From: Cellvibrionaceae bacterium
GTDB lineage: Bacteria > Pseudomonadota > Gammaproteobacteria > Pseudomonadales > Cellvibrionaceae
Direction of reading: 5' to 3'
DNA: 60,767 bases
Assembly (NCBI GenBank): GCA_028281575.1
Contig: JANQJP010000026.1
Location: forward strand, 1 to 60,767
A program made the translations under genes and the position numbers. This document shows, piece by piece, positions 9,681 through 19,187 of the stretch. The notes below the pieces were generated by a model. It did no database searches, was not told where the DNA came from, and saw only the letters and a list, made by a program, of their open reading frames with translations. How positions within the stretch are numbered: the first letter of the stretch is position 1; each line of letters starts with the position of its first letter.

Positions 9681-11312
9681 TTAGTCGGCAATATCATAAA
9701 ATGTTCTCGCCATATGTTTTAGTTGAGCAAAGCGCTTATACTGCGAGTGATTCTGGTCAATAGAAGTAGCGATTGATTCGAGTGAAGTACGACAGATATC
9801 TTGCGTCTCTTCATCATTTGGGCTTCCTTTTAATTTACCAATTAAAGCCTGCACAATATTTAGCTGCAAACCAATATGTTTTGGGAAAAGGTCGGTTGCT
9901 TTTTTAAAGCACTCGAGCGCTTTATCAAATTCTCCATCATTGTAAAGCTCAATGCCCTCATGATTCACCTGGGCCACAATCGCCTTGTTCGCATCACTTG
10001 CCGGCTCATCTAAGAATTCATCAAGTTTCTGCAGAGCCTCCTGGTCGTGCGCATAAAGTTCCTGCAGACGTTCCAATAGAAAATCCACTTTTTGTGGATA
10101 ACCTAATGCGATTAACGCGCGAATGTGATCGACCTCCGTATCTATGTCTGAATCTTCAACCGGTAAAATAGTTTCTGCGCGAACAAGAACGTCCTGGGCT
10201 TTATCGCGATTGCCACGCACCGCGAGTAGACGACTGTTAAGATACATCAATTGCGCTTTTTTCAGTTCGGGATACGATTCCAGATCCGCACCAATCTCAT
10301 CCATGCCGCTAAAGGCTTCGTTGACAATTGAAATAGGAAACTCACGCTCACTTTCCAAAGCCGATGACAAAGTACGCATAAGGTTTAGACTATCTTCGAC
10401 GCTGCCATAGCAACTTTGCTTACCCAGCTTCACCACTTTTCGGTAAGCATCAACAGCCGTATTTAAATCATTATTTTTCGTCGCCAATTTAGCCAAGTTT
10501 TTTTGACGCAGAATAGACATTGGCGATACATCCACAGAGCGCTGCACAACCTCCTGCGCGTTCACACTTTCGCCGCGTTCCAGCCAGTTTTCAGAAAGCA
10601 CATCGTACGCCGGCAAAAACAGATAATTGTCTTCGATAATTTTTTCCAGCCATTGCCCCGCCTGCTCAAGGTTACCTTGTTTTTGTTTGGCTTTTGCCAA
10701 ACCCAAGCGGGCCCAATCGAGCTCGCGAACCTCTAAAACACTCATGTAGAGTTTTTCAGCTTTATAATACTCTCCGTACTCCAGGAACATCTCGCCGAGT
10801 AATTTTTGCGCCGCCGTCGAATGCCTGTCCTCAGCAATAGACATATCAATAAGCAAATCCATCGCCGTATGTGGGTCCTGCTGTTCAATCGCACCGTATA
10901 CTGGCCCCAGAGTTTTGCGCAGCACCAGTAATCGATCTAAACGATTGTGCAGCATTTGTGTCGTGATGGGCTTCATTAAATAATCATCGGGCGCGGAATC
11001 ATAAGCGGACATAACAATGTTTCTGCTTGCCTCCGCCGACACCAGAACAAAAACGCTCCTCATACTCAAATACTTGCGAAACCTGAGTTCTTCGAGAACC
11101 TGCTGACCGTTGCGACCACTTCCCAAATTGTAGTCACACAGCACAACATCAAAATTCTTCCGCGCGCACTGCTCGATAATCTCCTCGCTATTCGACGCCA
11201 TATCGACATTCATTGCGCCGAGTTCCATCAACATGCGATTGACCGTGCTGCGGAAATTACTAAAGTCATCAGCGACCAAAACATTTAGATTTTGGTATTG
11301 AATTCGTGCCAC
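9681..11312 (-). CDS. Response regulator with TPR-repeat output
   Basis: This 543-residue protein has an N-terminal receiver domain (about 8-125): acidic pair DD at 15-16, phospho-acceptor Asp60 in LCDYNLGSG, and switch Lys114 in YLMKPIT. The rest is helical and carries several tetratricopeptide-like repeats, for example around AEKLYMSVLEVRELDWARLG and IELYNDGEFDKALECFKKAT. It has no DNA-binding, GGDEF or EAL domain, so the output should be protein-protein binding. It is paired with the soluble kinase 40 bp downstream. The region facing cmoA is short and probably holds divergent promoters. Confidence 0.85.
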   Translation of the reverse strand: MARIQYQNLNVLVADDFSNFRSTVNRMLMELGAMNVDMASNSEEIIEQCARKNFDVVLCDYNLGSGRNGQQVLEELRFRKYLSMRSVFVLVSAEASRNIVMSAYDSAPDDYLMKPITTQMLHNRLDRLLVLRKTLGPVYGAIEQQDPHTAMDLLIDMSIAEDRHSTAAQKLLGEMFLEYGEYYKAEKLYMSVLEVRELDWARLGLAKAKQKQGNLEQAGQWLEKIIEDNYLFLPAYDVLSENWLERGESVNAQEVVQRSVDVSPMSILRQKNLAKLATKNNDLNTAVDAYRKVVKLGKQSCYGSVEDSLNLMRTLSSALESEREFPISIVNEAFSGMDEIGADLESYPELKKAQLMYLNSRLLAVRGNRDKAQDVLVRAETILPVEDSDIDTEVDHIRALIALGYPQKVDFLLERLQELYAHDQEALQKLDEFLDEPASDANKAIVAQVNHEGIELYNDGEFDKALECFKKATDLFPKHIGLQLNIVQALIGKLKGSPNDEETQDICRTSLESIATSIDQNHSQYKRFAQLKHMARTFYDIAD

Positions 11313-11525
11313 AAACGCCCTTCTACTGCGATAAATTTACAGAAATCCTTTTCAGTGTAGTTGATCGTGAGATATCGACGAATTCGAAAGAATTCCCTTT
11401 TATTTTGCAGACGATTAACATCACGGCTAATGCCGTACACTTTGAACCCCGCCCGCACAAATTTTAAGCGTGGCTCGACACCAGGACTTACCCAAGCCGC
11501 CAAACAAGGCCCTCAACGACGTCAA

Positions 11526-12257
11526 ATGAGTACAAAAAAAGACCGATTGTTTGCACAACCTCTGCAGGATGTCCCCAAGTTTACCTTTGATGGGCAGGTT
11601 GCCGCGGTTTTTCCGGACATGATCAAGCGTTCAGTACCGGGATATTCGACCATTCTCCATATGATCGGCCAAATGGCTGAACGCTATGCCCGCCCGGGCA
11701 CTGTTTGTTATGACCTCGGCTGTTCGTTGGGAGCAAGCTTGTTGGCAATGCGTGGCAATATTCACTGTTCGGACGTAAACATCATCGGTGTGGATAACTC
11801 CGAAGAGATGCTGGAACGGTGCCGGCAGATCGTTGCCAGCCAGCCCGGCAATGTGCCAGTGGAGCTAAAAGCCGCCGATATCACAGAAGTGTCGCTCGAG
11901 CCCGCTTCAATCTGTGTACTCAACTTTACTTTGCAATTTATCGCTAAGCATGAGCGAGCAGCGCTGCTCGATAAGATTGCGCGCGCGCTTGTGTCCGGCG
12001 GCGTACTCATACTCTCAGAAAAGCTCTCCTTTGAGGACACTGAACACGACGCCTTGATGACGGATCTGCATCACGATTTTAAGCGCATGCAAGGCTACAG
12101 CGACTTGGAAATTGCGCAAAAGCGCGAAGCCATAGAGCATATCCTGGTTCCCGAGAGCCTTGAAATACATCGGCAACGACTTCTCAATGCGGGTTTTCGC
12201 AGCGCCAATATCTGGTTTCAGTGCTTCAATTTTGCATCGATAATCGCCTTTCGCTAG
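11526..12257 (+). CDS. cmoA: Carboxy-SAM synthase CmoA
   Basis: Makes carboxy-S-adenosylmethionine from SAM and prephenate, the cofactor CmoB uses for cmo5U34 in tRNA. The SAM loop is DLGCSLGASLLAM and the acidic strand VDNSEEML, matching CmoA. I chose the ATG at 11526 (MSTKKDRLFAQP), which gives 243 residues like E. coli CmoA (247). The open frame extends upstream to 11361 without family resemblance. It is followed by cmoB 30 bp later, the usual pairing. Confidence 0.95.
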   Translation: MSTKKDRLFAQPLQDVPKFTFDGQVAAVFPDMIKRSVPGYSTILHMIGQMAERYARPGTVCYDLGCSLGASLLAMRGNIHCSDVNIIGVDNSEEMLERCRQIVASQPGNVPVELKAADITEVSLEPASICVLNFTLQFIAKHERAALLDKIARALVSGGVLILSEKLSFEDTEHDALMTDLHHDFKRMQGYSDLEIAQKREAIEHILVPESLEIHRQRLLNAGFRSANIWFQCFNFASIIAFR

Positions 12258-12287
12258 TACCTGGTAAGACCTCATACGAATACAGCA

Positions 12288-13262
12288 ATGATTGATTTTG
12301 AACACTTTTATCGTCGGCTCGAAGCGCACAACTTGGATCAATATCACGACCATTTCCGCGAGGCCATAGCTAAGGGCCTGTCTACTGAACGGCATGGACA
12401 TCTGAATGCCTGGCTCAATGCGCTTGACTCACTACCCCCGATCACAGAACTCAACATTGAGCTGCGCAACTCCGTATCTATATCCAACAAAAACCCCATT
12501 CCCACCGAACAGCTAGAGACCATCGAAGATGCGCTCAAAGCGCTTATCCCCTGGCGCAAGGGGCCTTTTGATGTGTTGGGTATCCATATCGATACTGAAT
12601 GGCGTTCAAATTGGAAATGGCAGCGTGTTGTATCCCATCTCACGCCACTGGCAGGAAGGCGTGTGCTCGACATCGGCTGCGGAAGCGGCTACCACTGTTG
12701 GCGAATGTTGGGTGAAGGGGCCGATTGGGTCATTGGCATCGATCCATCACCGAGGTTTGTCGCACAGTTCGCCATGATCAAGCATTTTATTGGTGATGTA
12801 TCGGCTGACGTGCTGCCACTGGGCATTGAACACATGCCAGCGCAGATGAACTGCTTCGACACAGTTTTTTCAATGGGCGTCTTCTATCATCGTATTTCGC
12901 CAATGGAGCACCTGAAGGAACTCAAAAACACCCTGCGGCCGGGGGGCGAATTAGTGCTGGAAACCCTGGTTATTCGCGGAGAGCCAGGTCAAGTCCTGGT
13001 ACCGGAAGACCGCTATGCCATGATGCGCAACGTCTGGTTTATCCCCTCGGTCCCCTCAATGATTGCGTGGCTCAAAAAATGTGGCTTCGAAAACGTGCGC
13101 TGTGTCAATCAGAACCAGACATCGCTGGAAGAGCAGCGCAGTACGGCATGGATGCCATCCCATTCACTCCGGGAATTTCTCGATCCAGACGACATCAACC
13201 TTACCGCCGAAGGTTATCCCGCGCCGCTTCGCGCGGTATTTATTGCCAATAAATCAACATGA
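12288..13262 (+). CDS. cmoB: tRNA U34 carboxymethyltransferase CmoB
   Basis: Transfers the carboxymethyl group of carboxy-SAM to 5-hydroxyuridine-34 of tRNAs reading four-fold degenerate codons, expanding wobble. At 324 residues it matches E. coli CmoB (323). An N-terminal specific region (FYRRLEAHNLDQYHDH) precedes a class I methyltransferase domain with VLDIGCGSGYHCWRM (about 125-139) and GIDPS. The stop overlaps the start of the GNAT gene by four bases (ATGA), so the cmoAB-GNAT unit is translationally coupled. Confidence 0.95.
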   Translation: MIDFEHFYRRLEAHNLDQYHDHFREAIAKGLSTERHGHLNAWLNALDSLPPITELNIELRNSVSISNKNPIPTEQLETIEDALKALIPWRKGPFDVLGIHIDTEWRSNWKWQRVVSHLTPLAGRRVLDIGCGSGYHCWRMLGEGADWVIGIDPSPRFVAQFAMIKHFIGDVSADVLPLGIEHMPAQMNCFDTVFSMGVFYHRISPMEHLKELKNTLRPGGELVLETLVIRGEPGQVLVPEDRYAMMRNVWFIPSVPSMIAWLKKCGFENVRCVNQNQTSLEEQRSTAWMPSHSLREFLDPDDINLTAEGYPAPLRAVFIANKST

Positions 13263-13783
13263 AAGATACCCGTATTACGATAGAACAAGCCGATTACACC
13301 AATGCGCGCCACAGTCGAGATATGCTCGAACTGCTAGATGCCTACGCCTGCGACCCAATGGGTGGCGGAGCTGGCTTGAGTAAGCAGGTTAAACAACATC
13401 TAATCGAACGGCTCGCTGAGCGCGGCGACGCCGTGTCACTTCTGGCCTACACGAGCGAGCAAGAGCCGGTGGGTTTGGTCAATGCTTTTGAAGGGTTTTC
13501 AACCTTTGCCGCTGCGCCGCTAATCAATATCCATGATGTCTATATCGTTGAATCGTATCGCGGTAAGGGCATCCTTCAGGGCCTGTTTGCGCAACTCGAG
13601 CAAATCGCCCGGGCGAATAACTGCTGCAAAATGACCCTGGAAGTATTGAGCAATAATATTGTGGCTAAAAGAGCCTACGAGAAGTTAGGTTTTTCCAACT
13701 ATGTTTTGCGTGAAGAGAGCGGTCACGCCGTATTTTGGCAAAAACAACTCAGCGACGATCAAATTAGCATCAACAGGCCCTAG
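13259..13783 (+). CDS. GNAT-family N-acetyltransferase
   Basis: This 174-residue single-domain acetyltransferase has motif A (YIVESYRGKGILQGLFAQLE, about 98-117; the acetyl-CoA loop is RGKGI) and motif B (NNIVAKRAYEKLGF). The acceptor cannot be predicted. It overlaps cmoB by four bases. The last codons and the TAG stop lie inside a 24-bp dispersed repeat (13760-13783), so the C-terminal end ISINRP is repeat-derived. The broken HAD gene faces it convergently. Confidence 0.85.
   Translation: MKDTRITIEQADYTNARHSRDMLELLDAYACDPMGGGAGLSKQVKQHLIERLAERGDAVSLLAYTSEQEPVGLVNAFEGFSTFAAAPLINIHDVYIVESYRGKGILQGLFAQLEQIARANNCCKMTLEVLSNNIVAKRAYEKLGFSNYVLREESGHAVFWQKQLSDDQISINRP
13760..13783 (+). repeat. Short dispersed repeat, copy 1
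   Basis: CAAATTAG, two variable bases (CA), then TCAACAGGCCCTAG: 22 of 24 bases match the copy at 50497-50520, where the variable bases are TG. Here it forms the end and stop codon of the GNAT gene and is followed by GGGCCCG. Its function is unknown. A related 13-base piece lies at 3708-3720. Confidence 0.7.
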
Positions 13784-13789
13784 GGCCCG

Positions 13790-14417
13790 TTAAAATTCCC
13801 ACTCCAGTATGGCTTCAAAATCATTGATAAGCATGTCAGGTGCAAAGCTGCGTAGCCTCGATTCATTGTGGGCACCGTATCCCACAGCGACCTTTGCCAT
13901 GCCAATATTATCGGCCATAACCATGTCCCACTCAGTATCACCGACCATAACGGCTGCATCAGCATTTACCCCTGCTTCATCGAGCAACTCTTGCAGCATA
14001 AGGGGGTTCGGTTTAGAGGCCGTTTCATCGGCACAACGTGAATGATCGAAAAAGTCAGACAAACCCAGATTATTGAGTAGAGGCCTTTTCGGCTTTTGCC
14101 GGTGGCCACGGCGAGCCGTTTTCCGTCAGTTTTTAGTTTAACAAGTGTTTCTATCACGCTGGGAAAAAAGGTGACGGCGTTTTATCGCGCTCAATAAAGT
14201 GTTTTGAGTAGGCCGTTCGATAACGCTGCAAGCTGGCCTCATCTATATCTGGATATAAGGTTCGGATAGCTTCCGGCAGGCCCAGGCCGATAATATTGCG
14301 GATATCATCAGGTGACCGCGCTTTCAACACGAGTTCCTCGGCCGCCAGGGTCATACAGTCCGTTATTTTTGCTGCAGAATCGCTCAGGGTACCGTCCCAA
14401 TCAAATATATAAAGCAT
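13790..14417 (-). pseudogene. HAD-superfamily phosphatase, broken by two frameshifts
   Basis: Three overlapping reading-frame pieces together make one HAD hydrolase of about 210 residues, of the phosphoglycolate-phosphatase/pyrophosphatase type. Piece 1 (14417-14154) has motif I, FDWDGTLSD. Piece 2 (frame ending 13966) has motif II, LAVATGKSRKGL. Piece 3 (14062-13790) has motifs III-IV, KPNPLML and VGDTEWDM. Frame is lost once next to a T6-C3 run near 14160, consistent with one missing base, and again after KGL near 14080, where several bases seem missing (KGL should run on into LLNNLGLSDFF). All active-site motifs survive, so decay is recent or partly a sequencing artefact. It lies directly 3' of rluC. 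Confidence 0.8.
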
Positions 14418-14437
14418 TGCTCACTCGCTCAGGGCTT

Positions 14438-15436
14438 TTACAGGTATTCATTTCGCGTTCTAAGTCGCGTCAGCCCGTTTATCAAATCTTCCGCCAGCGG
14501 CGCCTCGACACGCAATAAGGTTCCGTCTTCAAGCGGTACTTCCAGGCTCGCAGCATGCAAAAACAAACGCTTAAACCCGTAAGACCGCATGCGCTTATTT
14601 AGCTGCTCATCGCCGTATTTATCATCACCGATCAGTGAATGCCCAATATATTTAGCGTGCACACGAATTTGATGTGTTCTACCCGTCAGCGGCTTAGCCT
14701 CCACCAGGGAAACATCACCAAAATTTTCAATCAGGGAAAACCGCGTGCGTGAAAGCTTGCCATTTAAATGGTCGACCTCAACATGACGCTCACCGTTTCG
14801 CGCCTCGCGTTTGTACAGTGGCACATCAACCAAATGACGTTTTTTAGGCCAGACACCCGCCACCAAAGCCACATAGGATTTGTTAATACGTCCTTCGTTA
14901 CGCAGCAAATCCTGTAAGTACTTTAGTGTTGCCCGCTTTTTTGCAATCATCACACAACCAGAGGTAGCTCTGTCCAAACGGTGGACGAGCTCCAGGAACC
15001 CCGGCTGCGCGCGCGAAGCACGCAGTGCTTCGATAAGCCCCAGGCTCACCCCACTTCCACCGTGAACCGCGAGCCCTGAGGGTTTGTTAACAATCAACAG
15101 CGACTCTGATTCGTAGACAGCAGCGGAACTGAGCGTATCTATCAAGCCGCGGCTGGGCTTTGCAGGCGTTTTTTCGGGACTCAGCCTCAACGGAGGTACG
15201 CGGACCATATCGCCCAGCGCGAGACGCGTTTCCGGTTTAGCTCTCCCCTTGTTAATCCGCACCTCTCCTTTCCTAATAATTTTATAAATCAATGACTTAG
15301 GAGCACCTTTTAAAACTTTTGTTAAGTAGTTATCCAAGCGTTGTCCCGCACTTTCTTCACCCACTTCAAGGTGCTTTACTGCGTTCAATGTTGATTCGGA
15401 GATCTTGTTCAATGGAGCCAACCACTCAGCGGGCAA
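14438..15436 (-). CDS. rluC: 23S rRNA pseudouridine synthase RluC
   Basis: Makes pseudouridines in domain V of 23S rRNA (positions 955, 2504 and 2580 in E. coli). An S4 RNA-binding domain is at about 31-80 (GQRLDNYL, SLIYKIIRKGEVRIN). The RluA-family catalytic motif is HRLDRATSG with Asp155, followed by GRTHQIRVH. Length 332 is close to E. coli (319). It is divergent from rne across a long leader, the usual rluC/rne arrangement, and is followed by the broken HAD gene, which normally forms a pair with it. Confidence 0.93.
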   Translation of the reverse strand: MPAEWLAPLNKISESTLNAVKHLEVGEESAGQRLDNYLTKVLKGAPKSLIYKIIRKGEVRINKGRAKPETRLALGDMVRVPPLRLSPEKTPAKPSRGLIDTLSSAAVYESESLLIVNKPSGLAVHGGSGVSLGLIEALRASRAQPGFLELVHRLDRATSGCVMIAKKRATLKYLQDLLRNEGRINKSYVALVAGVWPKKRHLVDVPLYKREARNGERHVEVDHLNGKLSRTRFSLIENFGDVSLVEAKPLTGRTHQIRVHAKYIGHSLIGDDKYGDEQLNKRMRSYGFKRLFLHAASLEVPLEDGTLLRVEAPLAEDLINGLTRLRTRNEYL

Positions 15437-16175
15437 ATATTTTCAAGCCTTATACGCATTTGTAGCAACGAAGACAACGCCTGTGCACCGTTCTGGGCAT
15501 GAATGCACGAATTGAAAGGCCCCAGGCTAAGTGCTATAGTCCAGAAACGAGCACTCGCCGAGTGCAGGCTGCTCGAACAGTGATTTCCTACTCGGTGCGT
15601 TACACAGTCGCCTACGGTAGAAACACTTGAAAACGGTTCTATGTCGAAGCTGCCAGGCGCATCTTCGACAAGATAAAATTAATCTGAGTAGATTGAGAAC
15701 AAATTCAGATAATTGTTGTTTTTCTCCCTGCAAACGAACGAGGAGAAATGCGTCAGACTTCCGCCGAGTAGAGATAATACTTCCTCGTGCAGCTCAAGAG
15801 CTTGATGAGTAGACGCAAGATAAACCGCATAACACCTGACCCACATGCATAACGAATGCTCTTTGTAGAAAGAGAACCAGCCGCTAAATAGCGTGACTGG
15901 TCGAAGCGGTTAGTCGTGATATCGAATCCAACAATTATCTATGAGCAACAGATACAGGCCTCATAAGAGGTTTGAATAGATATTAGAATTAGAAAAAGAA
16001 CAATGGCTAGAATAGCGCCGCAAGTTGCATTTGCCTATAGGTGCAGCGCGAGTTTAGTCCGTTTTAAAACACTCTGAATTTCTAATCCTCTTGTACGTGC
16101 TGCAAGCGCGTACTCGCCGTTGCTCGAATTCCGCTCTCACTCTGCTCCACCATAGGACAGTGAGAAACTTACCTA
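15437..16175. other. rluC-rne divergent region and probable rne leader
   Basis: About 740 bp without a convincing gene. By position it holds the divergent promoters of rluC and rne and a long rne 5' untranslated region; in E. coli the rne leader is structured and mediates autoregulation. A GTACGTGC-TGCAA-GCGCGTAC hairpin (16093-16113, one G-T pair) lies about 60 bp before the rne start. Short open frames here have no ribosome sites or family resemblance and I do not call them. Confidence 0.55.
16093..16113 (+). promoter_or_regulatory. Hairpin in the rne leader
   Basis: An eight-pair stem, GTACGTGC against GCGCGTAC with loop TGCAA, lies 62 bp upstream of the rne ATG. By analogy with the structured enterobacterial rne leader it could be an RNase E autoregulation element, but I cannot confirm homology. 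Confidence 0.4.
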
Positions 16176-18815
16176 ATGAAACGCATGTTAATTAATGCGA
16201 CGCAACCCGAAGAAATACGCGTCGCACTTGTCGATGGTCAATGGCTTTATGATCTCGACATCGAAAACCGCTTACGCGAACAAAAGAAAGCGAATATTTA
16301 CAAGGGTAAAATTACCCGTATTGAGCCCAGCCTTGAAGCAGCTTTTGTTGACTACGGCGCTGAGCGCCACGGCTTCCTTCCTCTAAAGGAAATTTCACGC
16401 GAATACTTCCAAAAACAGCCCAAAGATATTGAAGGCCGTCTGCGTATTCGCGACGTCGTTAAGGAAGGTCAGCAGGTTATTATTCAAGTGGATAAAGAGG
16501 AGCGAGGCAATAAAGGGGCGGCGCTCACCACATTTATCAGCCTCGCCGGCCGCTACCTGGTGCTCATGCCCAATAATCCACGCGCAGGTGGCATATCGCG
16601 AAGAATCGATGGCAATGACCGCGCTGACCTGAAAGATGCTCTCAGCGGCATTGAAGTACCTAAAGGCATGGGCGTGATCGTTCGCACTGCGGGTGTCGGA
16701 CGCTCTTCAGAAGAACTTCAGTGGGATCTGAGCTATCTGCAACAACTGTGGGCAGATATAAAACGTCAGTCGGATAGTTCCGACGCACCTAAATTCCTCT
16801 TTCAGGAAAGCAACGTCATCATCCGCGCCATCCGCGACTATTTACGCCCGGATATCGGCGAAGTGATCGTCGACAATCGCCAGGCATATGAACTCGCGAC
16901 AGCGTTTATCCAGCAGGTGATGCCCAACTACCACAGTAAAGTGAAGTACTACGACGAGAGCACTCCGCTATTTAATCGCTTCCAGATAGAGGGTCAAATA
17001 GAAACCGCCTTTCAGCGCGAAGTGAAACTGCCTTCCGGCGGAGCGATAGTCATCGACATCACCGAAGCACTGATCAGTATAGATATTAACTCTTCGCGAG
17101 CGACAAAAGGCGGTGATATTGAAGAAACAGCGTTGCAAACCAACCTTGAGGCCGCCGATGAAATTGCACGCCAGTTACGCTTGCGTGACATGGGCGGTCT
17201 TGTCGTCATCGACTTTATCGACATGCAAGCCGTACGCAATCAAAAGCAAGTCGAAAGCCGCATGAAAGATGCGCTCAGTATGGATCGGGCACGTGTTCAA
17301 ATTGGCCGGATTTCGCGCTTTGGTCTACTCGAAATGTCACGCCAGCGTTTGCGTCCATCTCTCGAAGAAACGACGTCCAAAATTTGCCCACGGTGCAGCG
17401 GCCAAGGCACCATTAGAGGCACCAAATCTATCGCGCTTTCTATACTGCGCCTGGTCGAAGAGGAAGCACTAAAAGATAGAAGCGCCGAAATTCGGGCAGT
17501 GGTTCCCGTCTCGGTAGCAACGTATTTGCTAAACGAGAAGCGCAGTGCCATTTCCGGTATTGAAACACGCAATAACATCCGCGTGATGATTTTGCCGAAA
17601 TCTGACATGACTACGCCGCATTTTGAAGTTCAGCGCTTACGCGATGACGACGTTGAATCTGAACAGGTGAGCTATCAAATTGAGCTCGGTGCCGAAGAGA
17701 GCACCGATGACATTTCAACCCCGGAAAAAACCGCAGCGGCTCCCGCACGCCCTGCAGTTCAAGCCATCGCTCCTGCCCAGCCCGCGCCGATACAAGCCAA
17801 ACCGTTTTTCCTCTGGGTATTAATCAATAATTTCTTTGAAGGTTTATTCAAACCCAAGAAAAAGAAAAAACACAAAAAACAACAGGCCCAGGCTAAAAAT
17901 TACAGCCGCAATCCACGCAATACCAACAAAAACCGTCGTAAAAAGAATGGTGATAGACGCCGCCGCGACGAAGATGCCATCTCCGACAATTTGCAAGGCG
18001 GACAAAAAACCAAAAAGCCAAGCGAAACGAATGGCATGAAACCTCAAACAAAGCAACGCAAATCCCAGCAGAGTCGCGGGAAAAAACGCGAACAAGCTGA
18101 GAGCAATACTGGCCGCACAGACAACACTCCGCCAACAAATGAGGAGCGCCCACCCAAGCGTCCCAAGAACCGGCAGGAACGTAAACAAACGCGGCGTCGC
18201 GGCCCAAAACCTGAAGAATCAGCAAATCAGGAACTGAATCAACAGATGACCGAAGCCATCGATACCGCTGAAAAAATGCAAAGCGAACGCGACCAGACAC
18301 TCGTCGTTTCGAATGTTGCAGCAAGTGCGCCAACGCCAAAGGTTTCCCCGGATACCGGTAGCACAAACCCAAGCGCTAAAGCAACACCACGCGACGAGAG
18401 CAAGAGTGTTAAACAGATAAGTGGTGATGGCTCTCAATCCATCTCGCAAAAAACCGTTGCACGGGATATCGCCGATAAGGCCGCCTCAAGCGCTGATGAT
18501 ATACCCGCCACAACCAATGCTGACCTCGCAAGCCAACCAAAAAACGAAACTAAAATAGCAGTCCCTGAGCGGGCGGCTTATAGCCGTGCGGAAAACGATC
18601 CCAGAGTTAGGCCCAAGCCCGTTGAAACGATCACCATAGAATCATTACAATCCGGCGTGTCGATGAGCGAACCGCTTAACACTGCCAACCCGGCCCAGAT
18701 CGTTCACAGTCCGCGCGATCTGCCAAGACCGGCAAATGATCCGAGAATTGGACGAGAAACGGCGACAAAAACCAAACGGGAAAGCCCACAAGAACAGGCA
18801 GATTTACTGCCCTAA
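16176..18815 (+). CDS. rne: Ribonuclease E
   Basis: Essential endonuclease and scaffold of the RNA degradosome, acting at the inner membrane on mRNA, rRNA and tRNA precursors. It has an S1 domain at about 35-125. The catalytic residues keep E. coli numbering: Asp303 in SIDINSS and Asp346 in VVIDFIDM. The Zn-link cysteines are 404 and 407 (CPRCSGQG). After about residue 520 comes a disordered scaffold: an amphipathic stretch ([14 protein letters not shown]) that could bind the membrane, then Lys/Arg-rich RNA-binding tracts, then an acidic/Ser tail. Length is 879 against 1061 in E. coli; the scaffold is shorter. It starts after a long leader and ends 56 bp before tRNA-Ser. Confidence 0.97.
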   Translation: MKRMLINATQPEEIRVALVDGQWLYDLDIENRLREQKKANIYKGKITRIEPSLEAAFVDYGAERHGFLPLKEISREYFQKQPKDIEGRLRIRDVVKEGQQVIIQVDKEERGNKGAALTTFISLAGRYLVLMPNNPRAGGISRRIDGNDRADLKDALSGIEVPKGMGVIVRTAGVGRSSEELQWDLSYLQQLWADIKRQSDSSDAPKFLFQESNVIIRAIRDYLRPDIGEVIVDNRQAYELATAFIQQVMPNYHSKVKYYDESTPLFNRFQIEGQIETAFQREVKLPSGGAIVIDITEALISIDINSSRATKGGDIEETALQTNLEAADEIARQLRLRDMGGLVVIDFIDMQAVRNQKQVESRMKDALSMDRARVQIGRISRFGLLEMSRQRLRPSLEETTSKICPRCSGQGTIRGTKSIALSILRLVEEEALKDRSAEIRAVVPVSVATYLLNEKRSAISGIETRNNIRVMILPKSDMTTPHFEVQRLRDDDVESEQVSYQIELGAEESTDDISTPEKTAAAPARPAVQAIAPAQPAPIQAKPFFLWVLINNFFEGLFKPKKKKKHKKQQAQAKNYSRNPRNTNKNRRKKNGDRRRRDEDAISDNLQGGQKTKKPSETNGMKPQTKQRKSQQSRGKKREQAESNTGRTDNTPPTNEERPPKRPKNRQERKQTRRRGPKPEESANQELNQQMTEAIDTAEKMQSERDQTLVVSNVAASAPTPKVSPDTGSTNPSAKATPRDESKSVKQISGDGSQSISQKTVARDIADKAASSADDIPATTNADLASQPKNETKIAVPERAAYSRAENDPRVRPKPVETITIESLQSGVSMSEPLNTANPAQIVHSPRDLPRPANDPRIGRETATKTKRESPQEQADLLP

Positions 18816-18871
18816 ACTGCAGCAAAAGCGCTTGCCTAAGCGCTTTTCATCAGTATAATTGCGCGTCTTCC

Positions 18872-18959
18872 GGTGGGCTGGCTGAGTGGTCGAAAGCGGC
18901 GGTCTTGAAAACCGTTGAGTGTAATAGCTCCTGGGGTTCGAATCCCTAGCCCACCGCCA
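18872..18959 (+). tRNA. tRNA-Ser (anticodon TGA)
   Basis: 88-nt class II tRNA. The acceptor stem is GGTGGGC against GCCCACC, with the CCA end encoded. The D-arm region is TGGCTGAGTGGTCGAAAGC, the anticodon TGA is at 18906-18908 in the loop CTTGAAA, a long variable arm follows (GAGTGTAATAGCTC), and the T-loop is GGTTCGAATCC. It reads UCA and other UCN codons. A strong terminator follows two bases later. Confidence 0.97.
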
Positions 18960-18960
18960 T

Positions 18961-18995
18961 AACAAAAACCCCATCCCTTGGATGGGGTTTTTGTT
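18961..18995 (+). terminator. Intrinsic terminator after tRNA-Ser
   Basis: A perfect 16-bp inverted repeat, AACAAAAACCCCATCC then CTT then GGATGGGGTTTTTGTT. The GC-rich core followed by a T run makes a canonical Rho-independent terminator for the tRNA transcript. The symmetry lets it work in both directions. Confidence 0.9.
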
Positions 18996-19187
18996 ATGGC
19001 GGCTGGACAACTCTCAAAGATGAACGCATTACCTACCGCTTTTGCAACTAGCAAGCCCGCTTTCTCGCACTTTTTGCAAACTCAAACGAATTAACACCTA
19101 TACTAAAAACTATCAGATTATCTGCACACACCCTCTCAGTTTCAACGCAGATTTCATAGCTAGAACTGCACGAAGGTCGACGCCTCT

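Noticed and set aside
11361-11525. Longer cmoA starting at 11361
   Set aside because: The extra 55 codons have no similarity to CmoA and the ATG at 11526 gives the family length.
15527-15812. Short open frames in the rne leader on both strands
   Set aside because: Poor ribosome sites, Cys/Arg-rich composition typical of random translation, and no resemblance to known proteins.
18804-19054. Open frames over tRNA-Ser on the minus strand
   Set aside because: They are shadows of the tRNA and its terminator.
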